This document shows positions 10,720 to 22,682 of a DNA stretch of 64,000 nucleotides, one piece after another. A program made the position numbers and the translations under genes. The stretch is from Fomitopsis serialis (taxonomy: Eukaryota > Basidiomycota > Agaricomycetes > Polyporales > Fomitopsidaceae). Position 1 is the stretch's first letter; the number at the start of each line of letters is the position of its first letter. The stretch lies in NCBI RefSeq assembly GCF_022376445.1, contig NW_025955075.1:62001-126000 (forward strand), read 5' to 3'. The notes below the pieces were generated by a model. That model searched no databases, was not told where the DNA came from, and was given only the letters and a program-made list of their open reading frames with translations.

Positions 10720-13344
10720 ATGCCTGCCCTCGCCTTCGTCCGCCTCGCGCTCTCGCTCGCCTGTGCGCTCGGCGCCCGCGCTCAGCTGTCCGGCTCCGTG
10801 GGCCCCAAGACGTCTCTGAGCGAGAAGTCGAACCTGTGCAACGTTCTCGACTATGGTGGCTCCATCGGGTCCAGCGACATCGGGCCGGCCATACAGAGTG
10901 CCTTTGATGACTGCGTGCTGACCAACTCGAGTGCTTCGACTCTCTATGTTCCTTCCGGTGTGTCTTCCGTTCATGGCTTTGGTTCTTTCTTCCTTCCCTA
11001 CGGGCAATATACGTGATCTAATCTGGCTCGTATTCTTCCTGGGCAAAACTGACGTTAATCTTTTCCCTGGGCACATCGTAAAAGGCGACTATGACATACA
11101 GACATGGGTCATGCTCAGCGGAGGGACCAAGTGGGCCTTCCGGCTCGACGGTCTCATCACACGCGCATGTACGTCTACAGGTTCTGCTCACTCATGTGTT
11201 ACCTTCTTCGACATAACTTCCCGGCGATCTGTCTCACGTTCGTACTTTGAACGTATGAAACGACGTCCCCCCACGATGCTTCAGCCACGACGACTGGGAA
11301 CATGATCGCCATTGAGAACGCTGAGGACTTCGAGTTTTACTCTGCCAACTCCGCAGGAGGTATTCAGCGCTTGGGATACGAGTGCCGGAATGACGGGTGA
11401 GTCCCGTCTCAATCGATTCTGCTTTGGAAGCTTGTGGTGCTCCCCGCGTGCGCATATTGGCGATGGACTGAGAGCTTTCTCGTCATCCTTGTGGCGGGAA
11501 TTCGTTGGCTCTTCCAGGTATTGATTGCGCGCTGCGTCCTTCGTCTTGTGTCCCGGGAAAGTGACTCACTGATGATAAGTAACACGACTTAGGCTGCGTC
11601 TCATTCGCATGGTGACCTCGACGTACTGGTCGCTGCACGACCTCATCCTTGTCGACTGTGAGTCTCGGCTCTGTCTATTCTTGCCTCCGCTATTTCCGGC
11701 TTTCGGGCTCCTCATTTTGACCGGCGATCGAGGTCTAAAGTGAGATAGCCGGTAACACCGATCATGGTGAGATCTGGGAAACGAAGATCGATCACCTGGG
11801 CTGTGGGCGCCAGGTGGGCGCTTTACACAGGCTTTACAAGCTCGCGGTGTGACCGTGACGCAGCCACTCTTCTTAGTACTCTCGCTCGCCACCACGCACT
11901 GACTCTTGGCCCAATCCGTAGCACCCGAGTTCCATCTCGTGATACAGGAGGGAAGCAGTGGAGAAGTGTACAACCTCGCCATCCGGTCCGTGTTATCCTC
12001 TTCCTCTAGGACCCGGCGTCGGGGTTCCTACGCGTGACGAGCTTGACTGATCTGTTTGCTTCGGATCCTTCCTCTCTCCGACCCCTGCACTTCGTTTCAA
12101 CATATGGTCACACCATCACCTATGTAGCGGCGCAGATATTGGCGGGTCTGACGGCGTTGATGTCTGGGGCGACAACTACTGGATTCATGACGTGGAAGTG
12201 ACAAACCGCGATGAGTGCGTCACCGTCAAGGTGTGTCTACCCTTCTTGTATGCGACCTATTGGTGTTGTGCCCGCATACACTCTCCTTCTTGCTCATTAT
12301 GACATTTTTCTCCCTTGCTGCTCTGTATCTGATCAGAGCCCCGCGTCGAACATTCTCGTAGAGCAAAGTGCGTCGCTTCAGGCTCTCCGCATGACGGAAT
12401 GCACCGCTGAATCTCCCTGCGATGTGTGTGAATTCAGTTTGGTGTAATCAGAGCGGCGGAAGCGCCATGGGCAGCCTCTCGGCAGTGAATACCTCCATCA
12501 CGAACATTATCTATCGGTGAGTCCCGCTGTCGACGCATCTCGCCGCTTCTACGTACTATTCGTGACATTCCAACTTAGTCTCGTTCGCTCTCGATTGCCT
12601 CTTCTCCTGTCTTTCTGAGTCATCGCCGTACCTCGACACGACCACTTATCTTGAACGTGCAGCTACGTCTACACTGTCGGCGGGAATCAGGCGTACATGA
12701 TTAAGGGCAATGGCGGCTCCGGCACGGTATCGAACGTCGTGTTCGAGAACTTCATCTCGCGGGACACCGCGTATGGGCTGAATATCAACGAATACTGGGC
12801 AAGCATCAGCCCACTGGACGGCCTGGGAGTGACGCTGGAGAACATCACGTTCCAAGTGCGTCCCACGATCTTTCTCTCGCCCTGTCGCTGTGTTTACTGC
12901 TCTCCACAACCTTGTAGAGCTGGGACGGCAACGTCGCCGACGGAGTCGAACGCTCCCCTATCCAGATCATATGCGCAGACGAGGCGCCGTGCTACGACAT
13001 CACGCTGACGGACGTGTACATGTGGTCGCTCACCGACGAGGCGACGATGAAATGCGAGAGTGCGTTCGGAAGCGGCGCCTGCCTCAAGTCGGGAAGTAGC
13101 CACACGAGCTACGCGGTGGAGACGACGAGTTATACGCAGCCGAGCGGGTACTCGACGCCAACGACGATGGCGGGCGACTTGACGGCAGGCTTTGGGAGCA
13201 CGACGCTCATCCCGACGCCGTGAGTGTCTTCGTACATTGTCGAGTCAGTGGCTGAGCGTGTGGTGTCATTGCATGTATAGGACTATACCGACGACATTCT
13301 ACCCCGGTCGCGCGCAGATCTCACCGCTCATGAAGAATAAGTAG
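10720..13344 (+). CDS. GH28 rhamnogalacturonase (rhamnogalacturonan hydrolase), secreted
   Basis: Eleven exons join in phase: 10720-10957, 11085-11168, 11285-11396, 11593-11657, 11922-11985, 12128-12230, 12337-12367, 12438-12516, 12663-12855, 12918-13219 and 13281-13344. They give a 444-residue protein, the usual size. It opens with a signal peptide ([22 protein letters not shown]). Family landmarks follow: [31 protein letters not shown], the acidic catalytic regions DGVDVWG and [18 protein letters not shown], and [20 protein letters not shown], plus the Cys-rich end. SGGSAMGSL sits where polygalacturonases have GHG, which separates rhamnogalacturonases from pectinases. It should cleave the rhamnogalacturonan I backbone of plant pectin outside the cell. 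All motifs are intact. Confidence 0.93.
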
Positions 13345-13850
13345 GTTCTACCAGGGAGCTGTGGCTGTGTCGACGAATGCGGGCCCCTGATCATCACTCT
13401 CGCGGAATTTTGATGGCCTCTTTACTCTTATATGCCTCATGTGCTATGTAGCAGTTGTTGGATGGATTGGTTCCGGCTTCGCATCTGCCACGAAATTTAG
13501 TCTCATACCAAGACCCTCCGTTTGTGTCGAACCTACCAGTGTAGTACCACGAAATTGAAGAATGATTCTAATTCAACAGTTTCCTATTTTGGCGAAACAT
13601 CGCGTGGGACTCGGCTCCTCCTCCACGGTTGTGACCAGAAGCGACGTCGACAAGTCTCGCTGACTTGGTCTCGTCTGAGTCAAGCTTCACATAGTTATCG
13701 GCTTTTATGCTCCATTCTGCGCTGAGGCTCGTGCAGCACAACCTACGAAGGTCCTCGCAGACTCGTCAGTACGCAGCGTTCCACTGGTGTAACACTGAGT
13801 CACTCCCACAACCACTCCCACAACCACACGCGCGACCGCGTAAGACCACC
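13345..13850. other. Intergenic between GH28 and TatD-like genes
   Basis: The region is about 500 bp. The part just before the TatD start is C/A-rich (CACAACCACTCCCACAACC), typical of a fungal 5' UTR. No gene is seen. Confidence 0.5.
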
Positions 13851-15212
13851 ATGGGCAAGAACAAGAAGTCCTCCGTACCTGACGAGCAGCACCTACACCT
13901 TCCGCGTCTCTCCTCCATCCCAGAGGGCATAATCACACCAATCGTTGATACGCATACGCACCTGCACTCGACCTTCGGTGCCTATCGCAGCAAGTATCCG
14001 TCCGGGCGCTATGAGACCGTCTTCGACTTCGTGCGGGGGATGTATGACGGGCGAGGCGTGGAGGCGATTGTGGACGTATGGTGCGAGGCGCCGGTGCTGA
14101 AGCAGGCGTGGAGGGAGCTCGCGGACTCTGCGCTGACGGAGGAAGGGAGGAAGAGCCAGTGGGCGGGTATGGAGTATTGGTTCGTTATGGGTGCGTATCA
14201 GTTCCGTGCCTATCGCCCGGCACTCGTTGCGGTGCTCCCGTGCGGGGCTGTGAGTTTCCGCCGGCTAGCTCTCGATGTGCATCGCTGATGGTGGCAACTA
14301 GGTGTCCATCCGTACGTGTCGACTGCGGCTACACCGGCGCATATAGACTCATTATGCATCCTCCAGACACGAAGCGAAGCTCTACTCGGAGGAAGTAGAG
14401 AATGATATGTACGCTTGTTATGTTCTGCGCTTCTCACTTCTACTTATCACGACGCTTCTGCAGCCTAGAAGCGATGGCCCATCCACGCTGCGTCGGCTGG
14501 GGCGAAATAGGCCTAGATTACCATTACGATAACTCTCCCCGTGAACTCCAGCAGCAAGTCTTCACCCGCCAGCTCCGGCATGCTGTACGTCTCGGTAAGC
14601 CGCTCACCATCCACACGCGCGAGGCGGAGGAGGACACGGAGAGGATAATGAAGGAAGAGGTGCCGAAGGACCATAAGGTGCGTGTGGTAAATCCGTCAAG
14701 TACGCGCTATCAGTTGACGTTTCCATGTGGATAGATCCATATACACTGCTATACGGACTCGCCGGAGTGGGCTGCGCGAATGCTGGGGCACTTCCCCAAT
14801 CTATACATCGGCATCACAGGTATGTCTCGTTCCTCTCATTCCATCTACCTACTTACAAGGTGTATCACAATGCACACCCGTAGGCGTCATCACTTACTCT
14901 TCGAACCTCAACACCGCCAACGTCATCCGCCATCTCACCTCCTCGCCATCGTCTTCTCTGCGCATTCTCCTCGAGACAGACGCGCCTTTCATGGTACCGT
15001 CAAACTTATACGACACCGCGCTCAAGGGCGTGAAGGGCCGTCTGCCGCTGAGCCACAGCGCGATGATCCCGTGGACGGCGGAGTTCGTCACCGGAGTCGC
15101 AAACGAGGCGGGGACGGGGGTGGAGGTGGAGGCGGGGAGAGCAGAGTCGTGGGATGCGGAGAGGGTGATGCGCGTAGCGAGGGAGAATTCGAGGAACATG
15201 TACGGCGTTTGA
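13851..15212 (+). CDS. TatD-family metal-dependent hydrolase (DNase-like)
   Basis: Six exons join in phase: 13851-14190, 14302-14311, 14367-14408, 14464-14677, 14735-14819 and 14884-15212. They give 339 residues. The start is ATG 13851 in context CACCATGG. TatD landmarks occur in order: the metal-binding VDTHTHLH near residue 35, GVHPHEAK, GWGEIGLDYHYDNSP with the metal Glu, PLTIHTREAEEDT, IHCYTDSP, LYIGITGV and LLETDAPFM with the catalytic Asp. TatD proteins are TIM-barrel amidohydrolase-like enzymes acting as 3'-5' exonucleases or endonucleases, proposed in DNA repair and apoptosis-like nuclear degradation. The second exon is only 10 nt and carries most of the VHP motif. A broken copy of this gene lies at 18.5-20.3 kb. 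Confidence 0.92.
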
Positions 15213-15229
15213 TTCTGTAAGCACCTCGC

Positions 15230-15445
15230 ATCGTCATGGCCCTCTCCTCAGGTCGGCGTCTCATCGCATCAAACTGGGTGGCCCTGTCAACTATGTCTGG
15301 ACTATCTGACATACTTGCCCCGCACCCAAACTGCCCTTGTGCATCCGCCGCAGACGCCGTCATCAATGCGAATTGAACAATCCTCAGTGGAGATACTATG
15401 CGCACCTTGTTTCCCCGTCGCCCCGCATACGGCTATGAGCCAAAC
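15230..15445 (-). pseudogene. NmrA-like gene 5' fragment (relic)
   Basis: Bases about 15,390-15,430 closely match the region round the first exon and first intron of the intact NmrA-like gene at 31,540-31,580 (shared TGCGCACCTTG and TTCCCCGTCGCCCCGCA). The minus-strand translation further along (AADAQGQFGCGASMSDSPD) weakly follows the next part of that protein. It has no usable frame. It lies against the 3' end of the TatD-like gene. Confidence 0.45.
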
Positions 15446-15734
15446 CTTCAACCTGGAGAGTATCCGGCGGAGATGATAGAACGGGCATCCCTTTCGTCAA
15501 GCCTCGATCAGCGGGATCGTGTTGACAAACTTCAAGCCCAGTAGACGGACCCCACCATGACAAGAGAAACCAAGTTCTGTTGACGTACACTTATCGATGC
15601 CGAGCTTTCAAATCTTGTAGATAATTATGAGAAGGTACAACATCTCCAGTATCGGTACCACAGACTACAGTGGGACATACGCATTAGATAGACGACATAT
15701 GATAAAGTGACGACAGTGTTTTTCTCGCATAATA
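15446..15734. other. Intergenic, no gene seen
   Basis: The region lies between the NmrA relic and the 3' end of DUF6533 gene D. It contains AT-rich stretches that could serve as the 3' UTR of gene D. Confidence 0.4.
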
Positions 15735-17180
15735 TCATGAACTTGGCGAAGTAGCGTGCTCCTCGTCAGCATCAACAATGGACTCGCCAGTATGGTCCAG
15801 TACGTCTTCCGGACAGTCCATATGCTCAGCTAGAGATCCGCCTAGCGCGTGCAACGCATCGGTGAAGTGGAGATCAGAGAATGTAGACGAAATTGAGCTG
15901 AGCTCAGGTGGGGAGGAGACTTCTCGGAGATTCAAGAAGAACCGAGAGAGCAGGATGGTATTGAACCTAGATGCCGATCGTCAATTCGGCGGCCTGCGCC
16001 AACGAATCTCTGTAACGCACACGAAACAAAAGTGGGCGATCTCCAGTATAGGCTGTCCGAACTGTGAGTCAACTGAATATTATATTGTCAGTGTGCTCAC
16101 GTTAATCGCGCTCAGCACTGCTGTGACGATGTTCACTGTAAGTAGCACACTGCAGGTTGACTATATTGATTAGGCAACACGTAGCGAAGCGAGAGTAAAC
16201 GCACCAGAAGTACGTAGTACCTATGGACCGGCGCGATTCACGCGATGGTTGAGTCAAGGCAGTAGGGAAAAGTTGTTAGACACCTCACCATCTCTGAGAA
16301 GAAGTGATGCAATAGACGGCTTAATCGCGAGACCACGCGCCAACTTCTTAAGGCCATAGGTATTACGCCACGTTTCCAATAGGACGAGGGAGTCCCCCGC
16401 GATGACGCAGACACGGGAGACAGTCACGACTATAATGTGCACGTGAGGTCAGTAGTTGCGAGCACGACCCTGCTATAACTGCGTACGACTGAGTTTTGCG
16501 TGAGAATCCTGAAGATGGGCAACAGCGAATATTCACGTACCGGAAATACGTGGCGTCTGACATGTTTGTAGCAACTGATGAGACCTAGCAGCCAATCGTC
16601 TATTTGAAGTTCTGAAGTTCTGTGCTGACACAGCAGAGTGGGTACGTACGATGTTCGTTGCTACAGGTACAAGTGACAAGGCCATCGTGGCCAACGGTGT
16701 CCGCTTGTTCCGCCCATTGATCGCATACACACGTAATGCCGATATGGCTAGACGAAGTGAGACGACATCTCAGGCACAAAACTGAGCTTCATACCTCCCC
16801 AAATGAGATAGAGGGCACAGATACTGGTAGTTTGCATGACTTCTGCGATGTATCCACTAGTTTGTAGTTAGCAACGTAAGCCTCGGTGTCATAATGCTGC
16901 TGACAAACCTCTGTATGGGCAATCAGCTCAGAAACCGATTCTATTGAATGAGTGTCATCACCTTTCCAGAACCCCACGGAACGATCTCCAGTAGGAGATA
17001 GACCATCATACAGATATGCATACTGACATAGAGAGCGGGCACGAAGAGGCCCTTGGATCCACGCTTCCAAACCAGATTGATCTCCTGGTCGATACTCAGG
17101 ACTCGCTCATAGAGATATAGGGCCGCTGGGATGCAATCGGCGTTAGGGTTTTGTAACTGGTAGCGAGATAGCATGAATAT
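15735..17180 (-). CDS. DUF6533 multi-pass membrane protein (D), inverted copy
   Basis: Read on the minus strand, the family landmarks are in order. ALYLYERVLSIDQEINLVWK and a membrane segment lie at 17,120-16,960. VYAINGRNKRTPLATMALS with VPVATNIV is at about 16,730-16,645. DSLVLLETWRNTYGLKKLA and PSIASLLLRDG are at 16,410-16,285. The tail SRFFLNLREVSSPPE ... ALHALGGSLAEH ends at 15735. The GPLGNSL tail motif of copies B and C is changed to ALGGSL. The 5' exon is not resolved: a Met at 17174 opens the DUF6533 frame, but relatives have one or two short exons upstream, possibly reaching about 17,310. It may be functional; I found no certain stop inside the exons I could place. Confidence 0.6.
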
Positions 17181-17419
17181 TGACTGGAACCCGCATGGAC
17201 ACAGTGGTTGTAGACGACGCTACAACGAGCTGGAGTCAATGGATGCCGAACAGAGACGTGGCGACATCGGAGACGTACCTGGACGCCATGGTTGTCGATG
17301 CCATTGGACGTAGGAAGGTGGCACAGTGCACTGCCGCAGATCAGTTTTAAAAAGCTTCATCGAGCGCTATGTGGTCAACGTGGACTCCGAAGGCAATGAG
17401 GAGGCGCGCGATCAATCGC
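17181..17419. other. Upstream region of DUF6533 gene D
   Basis: Candidate short 5' exons of gene D may lie here on the minus strand (an ATG near 17,300 followed by a GTACGT donor), but their phase could not be confirmed. Confidence 0.3.
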
Positions 17420-18497
17420 CACTGTGGGCCACAGCTCGGTCGGTGGTTGCCTTAGTACACGGTATTCGAGCTTCAAGCTTCAGCAGCGATCGTTGTACGG
17501 TACCCACGGATGGTGGCTGGAGCATGCGACTCATGGCGTGCCCGGCGCGGCGCCCTGCTGCTCGTCTCGTGGGCGCTCACGCGCGATCTGCCGGGCTCGT
17601 CCTGGCGGGAGAGCTCGACGACGGACATGTCGATGCCGTTTTTGGCTTCGGAGTACACCGCGAGAGGTCTCGCGGGTAAGCTTCCCGCAGACGCGATCAG
17701 TAGGAACGCGTGGATCACGCCGGCTGGCCGTAAACAGAAGACCTGTTTGTGGGCTTCCGAAGGACACTCTCGGGGTTGGGGAGGCTGAGACCGAGAGGGA
17801 TGGAATACGAACGTTTCGGAACAGGTTGGTCGGGGATGTCCGAGAGGAGGTCACGTATAGGGAGCCGGCGGACGCGACGCGGAGAAGGTAGGTAAGTGCC
17901 TTCAAAATGATAGATACATACATACAGACCTTGTAGCTTGGCCGACTGATGCGTCTAGCAATTGAAGCATGCTTGTCACAAAGTTCGAAGCGGAGACGGA
18001 GATGGTGCTTGAGATGGTTATGAGACACGAGAGGGAGAAAGTTACCTAGCCACGCATGTCTGCGTGTCAATCATCGTACCCCTACTAGTAGCTACAAGCG
18101 ATTGCCAACTCGTTCGCCTGCCTTCCGCGATGCCGAGCCTTCCCAGTGGCCGACCCGTTGACTAGTACACCATTGCGTGTCTCCCGGGATGACCTGTGAA
18201 TCAACGTTCACGCGTAGTAGAGTCGAGTCTCTAACTGATAAGCCCAGAATGTGAAGACAGACGCGATAAACCTCAGGAGAACGCGGACTCGGGCCTAACT
18301 CTCGAGAACAGCAGTGAAGAGCCGGAGCAGCATAGATAGATTTGGTGGTCGGTGTGTACCACACGGTCTTTCTTCTTGCTTTCTACGCGGCATACAACCC
18401 ACAAAGACGACAACAGCTAGTGATTGCAATAAGCTTGTAGGAGGTCCCTGGCCGCAGTCTCCAAGACAGAGTCGCCCGGTCCTCGCCTTCACTGGTC
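17420..18497 (+). repeat. Dispersed ~1.1 kb repeat, copy 2
   Basis: This is the partner of 1,470-2,565 in the same orientation, with matching landmarks along its length. Its right edge abuts the first fragment of the broken TatD copy. The duplicated block therefore carried the repeat, and the TatD copy lies beyond it. Confidence 0.6.
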
Positions 18498-18589
18498 CTC
18501 CGTGGAGGGATCTCGCAGACTCTGCGCTGACAGAGGAAATCCGCGACAAATTGATGAATGGCTGACGTCCGCAAGACGTCCATGTAGAA

Positions 18590-18760
18590 CGTACTTGGAA
18601 CGGACATTGACAACGTACATGTGTGGGTCATGATCTCAGATCACATCGATCAACTCCGCGAAGGACTCACCGGCTCGTTAACAGCTGCCGTACAAGTCCA
18701 CGACGCCCTGCATGTTGTCGTGAAGCCCTGTTGTCTGTTCAACTCTTGCTTCGAAGTGAG
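18590..18760 (+). repeat. Fragment shared with 33,860-34,120
   Basis: The phrase CATCGATCAACTCCGCGA occurs here and at about 33,878. Both translations carry DHIDQL/DDIDQL and a KPCC cysteine pair further on. It looks like two remnants of one unrecognised gene; this copy sits inside the gap of the broken TatD duplicate. Confidence 0.35.
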
Positions 18761-18779
18761 TGGATAGAATGTAGGGAGA

Positions 18780-19735
18780 GAGGACCAAGACTGAGACAAC
18801 GTCAGAAGTCCAATGGCGTGATGCCAGACGGGCATACTAATACGGAAGCATCTCGATTGTGTATATGGAGAGAGCCGCGCGGACGACAGATCATAATCAT
18901 GAGTACTTGCACTCAGCCGGGATATATAAAGCATTGAATAAAGCAGCGAAGGACGAGCCTGAGCTTAGGGCTGATCATGAGGAGACTCACCAGCGCGAGG
19001 AAGTTCGATGTCAGGTGCATTTCACACACCCGGACTACGACTCGTTCTTCTCATGATTGAGCAACAGCCAGCATTATCGCAGAGGTTGTATAGCGGTAGC
19101 CAGACATACTATAATACAAATGGTGACCGGTGAGGCGTGGAGCGTGACATCCGTGACTTCGGGCGCTCAGCGCTCACTGCCTCTGAGCGAGTTGGGCTTT
19201 GCGCTCTATGTAACTATGCTTGGAGAAACGCTACTCGGTCCACCGTCCGCCCTGTCCACAGCTCGGAGCACCGGTCCAACTTGGCTACGTTCCGCTAACC
19301 AGCTGTGATACCGCCGGCGTGGAGCGATGGTCCGACGACGTTCTGCTCGTCCATGCTACCTCGTAGCTCTTACTCAGTGCTGTCCTGCTGCCTCGTAAGT
19401 CATACCTCTGTGATTCTACTGTGAATCTACTTCGTAGCAGCCATTCTCGCTGATGCCGCCTCGATGCAGTGATACGAAAGTGACCACTCCATAAATTACC
19501 AGACAACGCCCCGTCCGCACCAGCTGTGTCCATCGGAGACACGGCGCACGGTCGTTCGCCGGGACGTGGAGTCATGATATCTGGTGACCGTACCCAATAC
19601 ACGCGTGCCTCTGGTCGAGGTTCAACTCGAAGACTCAGGAGCGTATTCGGTACCAATGATGACGTGGAAGTATAACGAGTTCTATCATGGCGCTGCCTGC
19701 AGTCGAACACCCCCCAGCTTTCCTCCGGTGGACGT
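18780..19735. other. Insert between the two TatD fragments, no gene recognised
   Basis: It contains a TATATAAA at 18,921 and open frames of up to 159 codons on both strands, but no recognisable domain. I saw no terminal inverted repeats or obvious target-site duplication, so I cannot call it a transposon. Confidence 0.35.
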
Positions 19736-20280
19736 CTGTCATCGCTATCGGTCGACGTTTCCATGTGTCAGATCCATATTCACTGTTATACGGATTCGTC
19801 GGAGTGGGCTGCGCGAATGTTAGAGCACTTTCCCAATCTGTATATTGGCATTACGGGTATGTCTCGCTCCCCTGCTATCTACCGACTCACAAGGCGCGTT
19901 CACGACGACGCACACCCATAGGCATCATGACTTACTAGTCGAACCTCAATACGGCTAACGTCATCCACCATCTCACCTCCTCGCCATCGTCTTCTCAGCG
20001 CATCCTCCTCGAGACCAATGCGCCTTTCGTGGTCCCCTCGAACCTGTACGACACCGCGCTCAAGGGGGTGAAGGGCCGTCTGCCTTTGAGCCACAGCGCG
20101 ATCATCCCGTGGACTGCAGAATTCGTTGTCGGAGTCGCAAACAAGGGGAAGATGGGGTGGGAGTGGAGGCGGAGGCGGAGATGGAGGTGGAAGTGGAAGT
20201 GGAGGGAGCAGAGACGTGGGATGCGGTGGTGGTATTGCGCATATAGCGAGGGAGAACGCGAGTAACATGGACGGCGTGTG

Positions 20281-22255
20281 ACTAGCTGGTGTCATGTAGC
20301 TGATGGCAATCATCGTACCGCCTTGAAGTTGTCGTGTCCGGCGGTTGAAGCGGAGGGTGGCCTCGGTGGAAAGATCGCATGGGTGGTAGGTCAGCAGAAG
20401 AGGAGCGGCGAACGTGGGACGATAAGAAGTACAGGAGGATGGTCGTGAATCGTCGACGCTCCGTTACCGCTGCCGAAGCGGGCCTGCGTGCTCGCGCTTC
20501 CAGTACTCTGGCTCTGGCCTGACGCCCAGAGCGCGTGCGGCTGGTGCGCGTACATTGCGTCGTCTGACCGGAGTGGTGGCACTTCCTGTGCGACGGTATG
20601 GGGGGGTAAAATGGGTTCCGGGGTGTACGTAGCGGGGGTGCGAGTATACGCGGTGCAAGGGGTGCATTTACACCCGAGCAGAACGTGGCGACGGTGCAGG
20701 CGAAGCGTGTCAATAAGTAATCAATGCGGCTGCTGACGGAGATCGGCGCGGGCGTGATTCGCAGAGGTTGGGTGTGCCACGATCTGTCTTCTCATCTGAG
20801 CTTCGCTTCCGTGGGCAGTACTGGTACTCTATCCCTTAGCCTAGCTATGCCGCAAGGATTTGACGACCCGTATTTTGGCCTCTACATAAATGGCAATATG
20901 ATGCAACAGTCATTCGAGACCTTACGTAACGCGCGATATCCTCATGTTCTGCTAGCTGAACTGCCTCATTGGCCTCGCTTCCTTCACGCCGCACCTGCTG
21001 CGGGTCCCTTTTCGGGTCTGTTTTGCGCCCGCTGTCTCTCCCTCGCCTTAAGCACCGATCTCGTCGTCACACACCCCGGGGCCCCCGCTCCACCGCGCTA
21101 AGGTCATGCATGGCAAACAAATGGGACATTCCAGCGCTCCGATAGACCATCATCCCGAAGACCAATAGGAGTTTGTGTTGCAGAGCTTCCTGTGTCGTCG
21201 GGACAAGGTCAATGTCATCCGCCTGCTCGAGATCGTGGGCAACCACTGCAAGGTAGATTCGTTCGATTACAGGATGACATCGGCGAGCATGTCTGCTTCG
21301 AGACAGCCGCGTCACGAAGTACTGCTGCTATAGGGTAACACGTCTAGCACTCCGCTTCAGGACGGCATCGCCGAGCACTGGCTTCGAGGCAAAGACACAA
21401 CATCACCGTTGAGCGTGTCTGCTTCAAGACTGTCACCGAGTTCTGCTACAGGACAGCAATGTCGAGCTACCCGCTTCAAGACGACATAAGAGTATCACTG
21501 CGCATGACTGCTTGGAGGCGGCAGCCCGAGCCAGGTGGCATCGAAGCAGAGCGTGGGCCTGTGAGCCCGAACGTATGGAAGCAGACATTCAGGCGTGTAA
21601 GCCTTCTTGAAGGAGTCTGTCTTAGTCAATGGCTTGAGGCGAAGGCGACAGCACAGATGCATTCGACTGCGGGGGAGGAACACTGGGCTGGCCCGGCAAC
21701 AGGCAAGAAGCTGGCCTATCCTGAATGAAGCCGATAATCATATCTAGTAGTTCTTGCGATAGCTGTGGTACGTCATGAATTTCGTCTGGTCGGAGGCTGC
21801 CTCTTCCTCAGCGCAGGAACGTTCCGCAAAGAAGTTAATACGAACTCATCTGTCTCAGGCAGACCGTCGCAGCTGACTCAAGGTTGCCGTTGGGTCCAAG
21901 TAATCGGTCCTCAGCGCTAGCGGCGCTCTGCGGGTCCCCCTGGAGGGGCTGGATCTCTGTTTTCATTTTTACGAATAGTACGATTCCTGACGTTTTGTCG
22001 GCAGCAAGAAAACAGTTGGAAGGAATGGCGACCAGTCGCATGATGTAGCGGACGTCGCTGGTTTAGGTAGGCTTACGTGTGACTTCAGGTGCGCGCGCGA
22101 GTCTCGGTCTCTTGCCTCCACTGTCTACATTCAGGGCTCGTCGACTCACAGTCAAGCTTATTTCTCCCATCTCCTCTAGTGTCGGCAGGGATCGTTCAAC
22201 GCGCTGCTGAGCGCGCAGGACCACTCGCTCGCAACTTGAAGCCAGCAGAGCGAGG
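20281..22255. other. Gene-poor stretch with degenerate repeats
   Basis: No gene is recognised. Open frames at 20,282-20,713 (-) and 20,724-21,101 (+) lack motifs. At about 21,264-21,500 a motif like GCTTCAAGAC or GCTTCGAGAC recurs at irregular 30-55 bp intervals, suggesting an old minisatellite. Confidence 0.4.
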
Positions 22256-22257
22256 TC

Positions 22258-22420
22258 GTGGCGGACATGTTGCTCGATACATGCTTCCTCTGTGGTGCTG
22301 AGGGCGCGTTCGAGCGCGACGAGGGTCTGGCTTGGACGTTCGCGGAGAAGGCGGTGAGGTGCGGACTGCCGAGTATGGAGCTTGCGATCATACCGTTCAA
22401 TCAGCGCAAGTTTGACGAGT
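22258..22420 (+). pseudogene. SEL1-repeat (Skt5/Chs4-like) fragment
   Basis: The frame CGAEGAFERDEGLAWTFAEK AVRCGLPSMELAI has the spacing of one SEL1-like repeat as found in fungal chitin-synthase regulators of the Skt5/Chs4 type. It runs on as unrelated sequence with no further repeats and no splice signals that restore them. It is read as a relic carried in by duplication. Confidence 0.45.
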
Positions 22421-22682
22421 GGAATAGCAAGGAACGAATCCGAACGATAGCAACTCAGAGTTGGTCCCGGTCGACAACGACTCGGAAGATGTCGCTGCAC
22501 CCTCCACAACTAGAACAGTACCGCAGACCGATACAGGTTCTGGAGAATGGAGGGAATCCGACCCAGTGCGAGTGGCGATAGGGACTTACCCAGATACTAG
22601 TGCCTTTATACTATCTCGGGGCGGCGAAGCCGGCCCCTGTCCACGTTGCGAACAAGTGGCGAAGGTGCACAGACAACGGACA

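Larger units (their letters stand above)
18498..20280 (+). pseudogene. Broken duplicate of the TatD-family gene
   Basis: Two pieces survive. Bases 18,500-18,545 match exon 1 (WRDLADSALTEE). Bases about 19,738-20,275 match the intron before exon 5 and exons 5-6 (HFPNLYIGITG, NTYDTALKGVKGRLPLSHSA-like). Between them lie ~1.2 kb unrelated to the functional gene. Inactivation is visible directly. An in-frame TAG replaces the Ser codon in ITYSSNL, the catalytic LLETDAPF reads LLETNAPF, and the 3' end has dissolved into GGAGGTGGAAGTGG-type simple sequence at 20,150-20,215. Confidence 0.85.

Noticed and set aside
18550..19735. Transposon insertion splitting the TatD copy
   Set aside because: No terminal repeats, target-site duplication or transposase motif could be found by eye. 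It is kept only as an unexplained insert.
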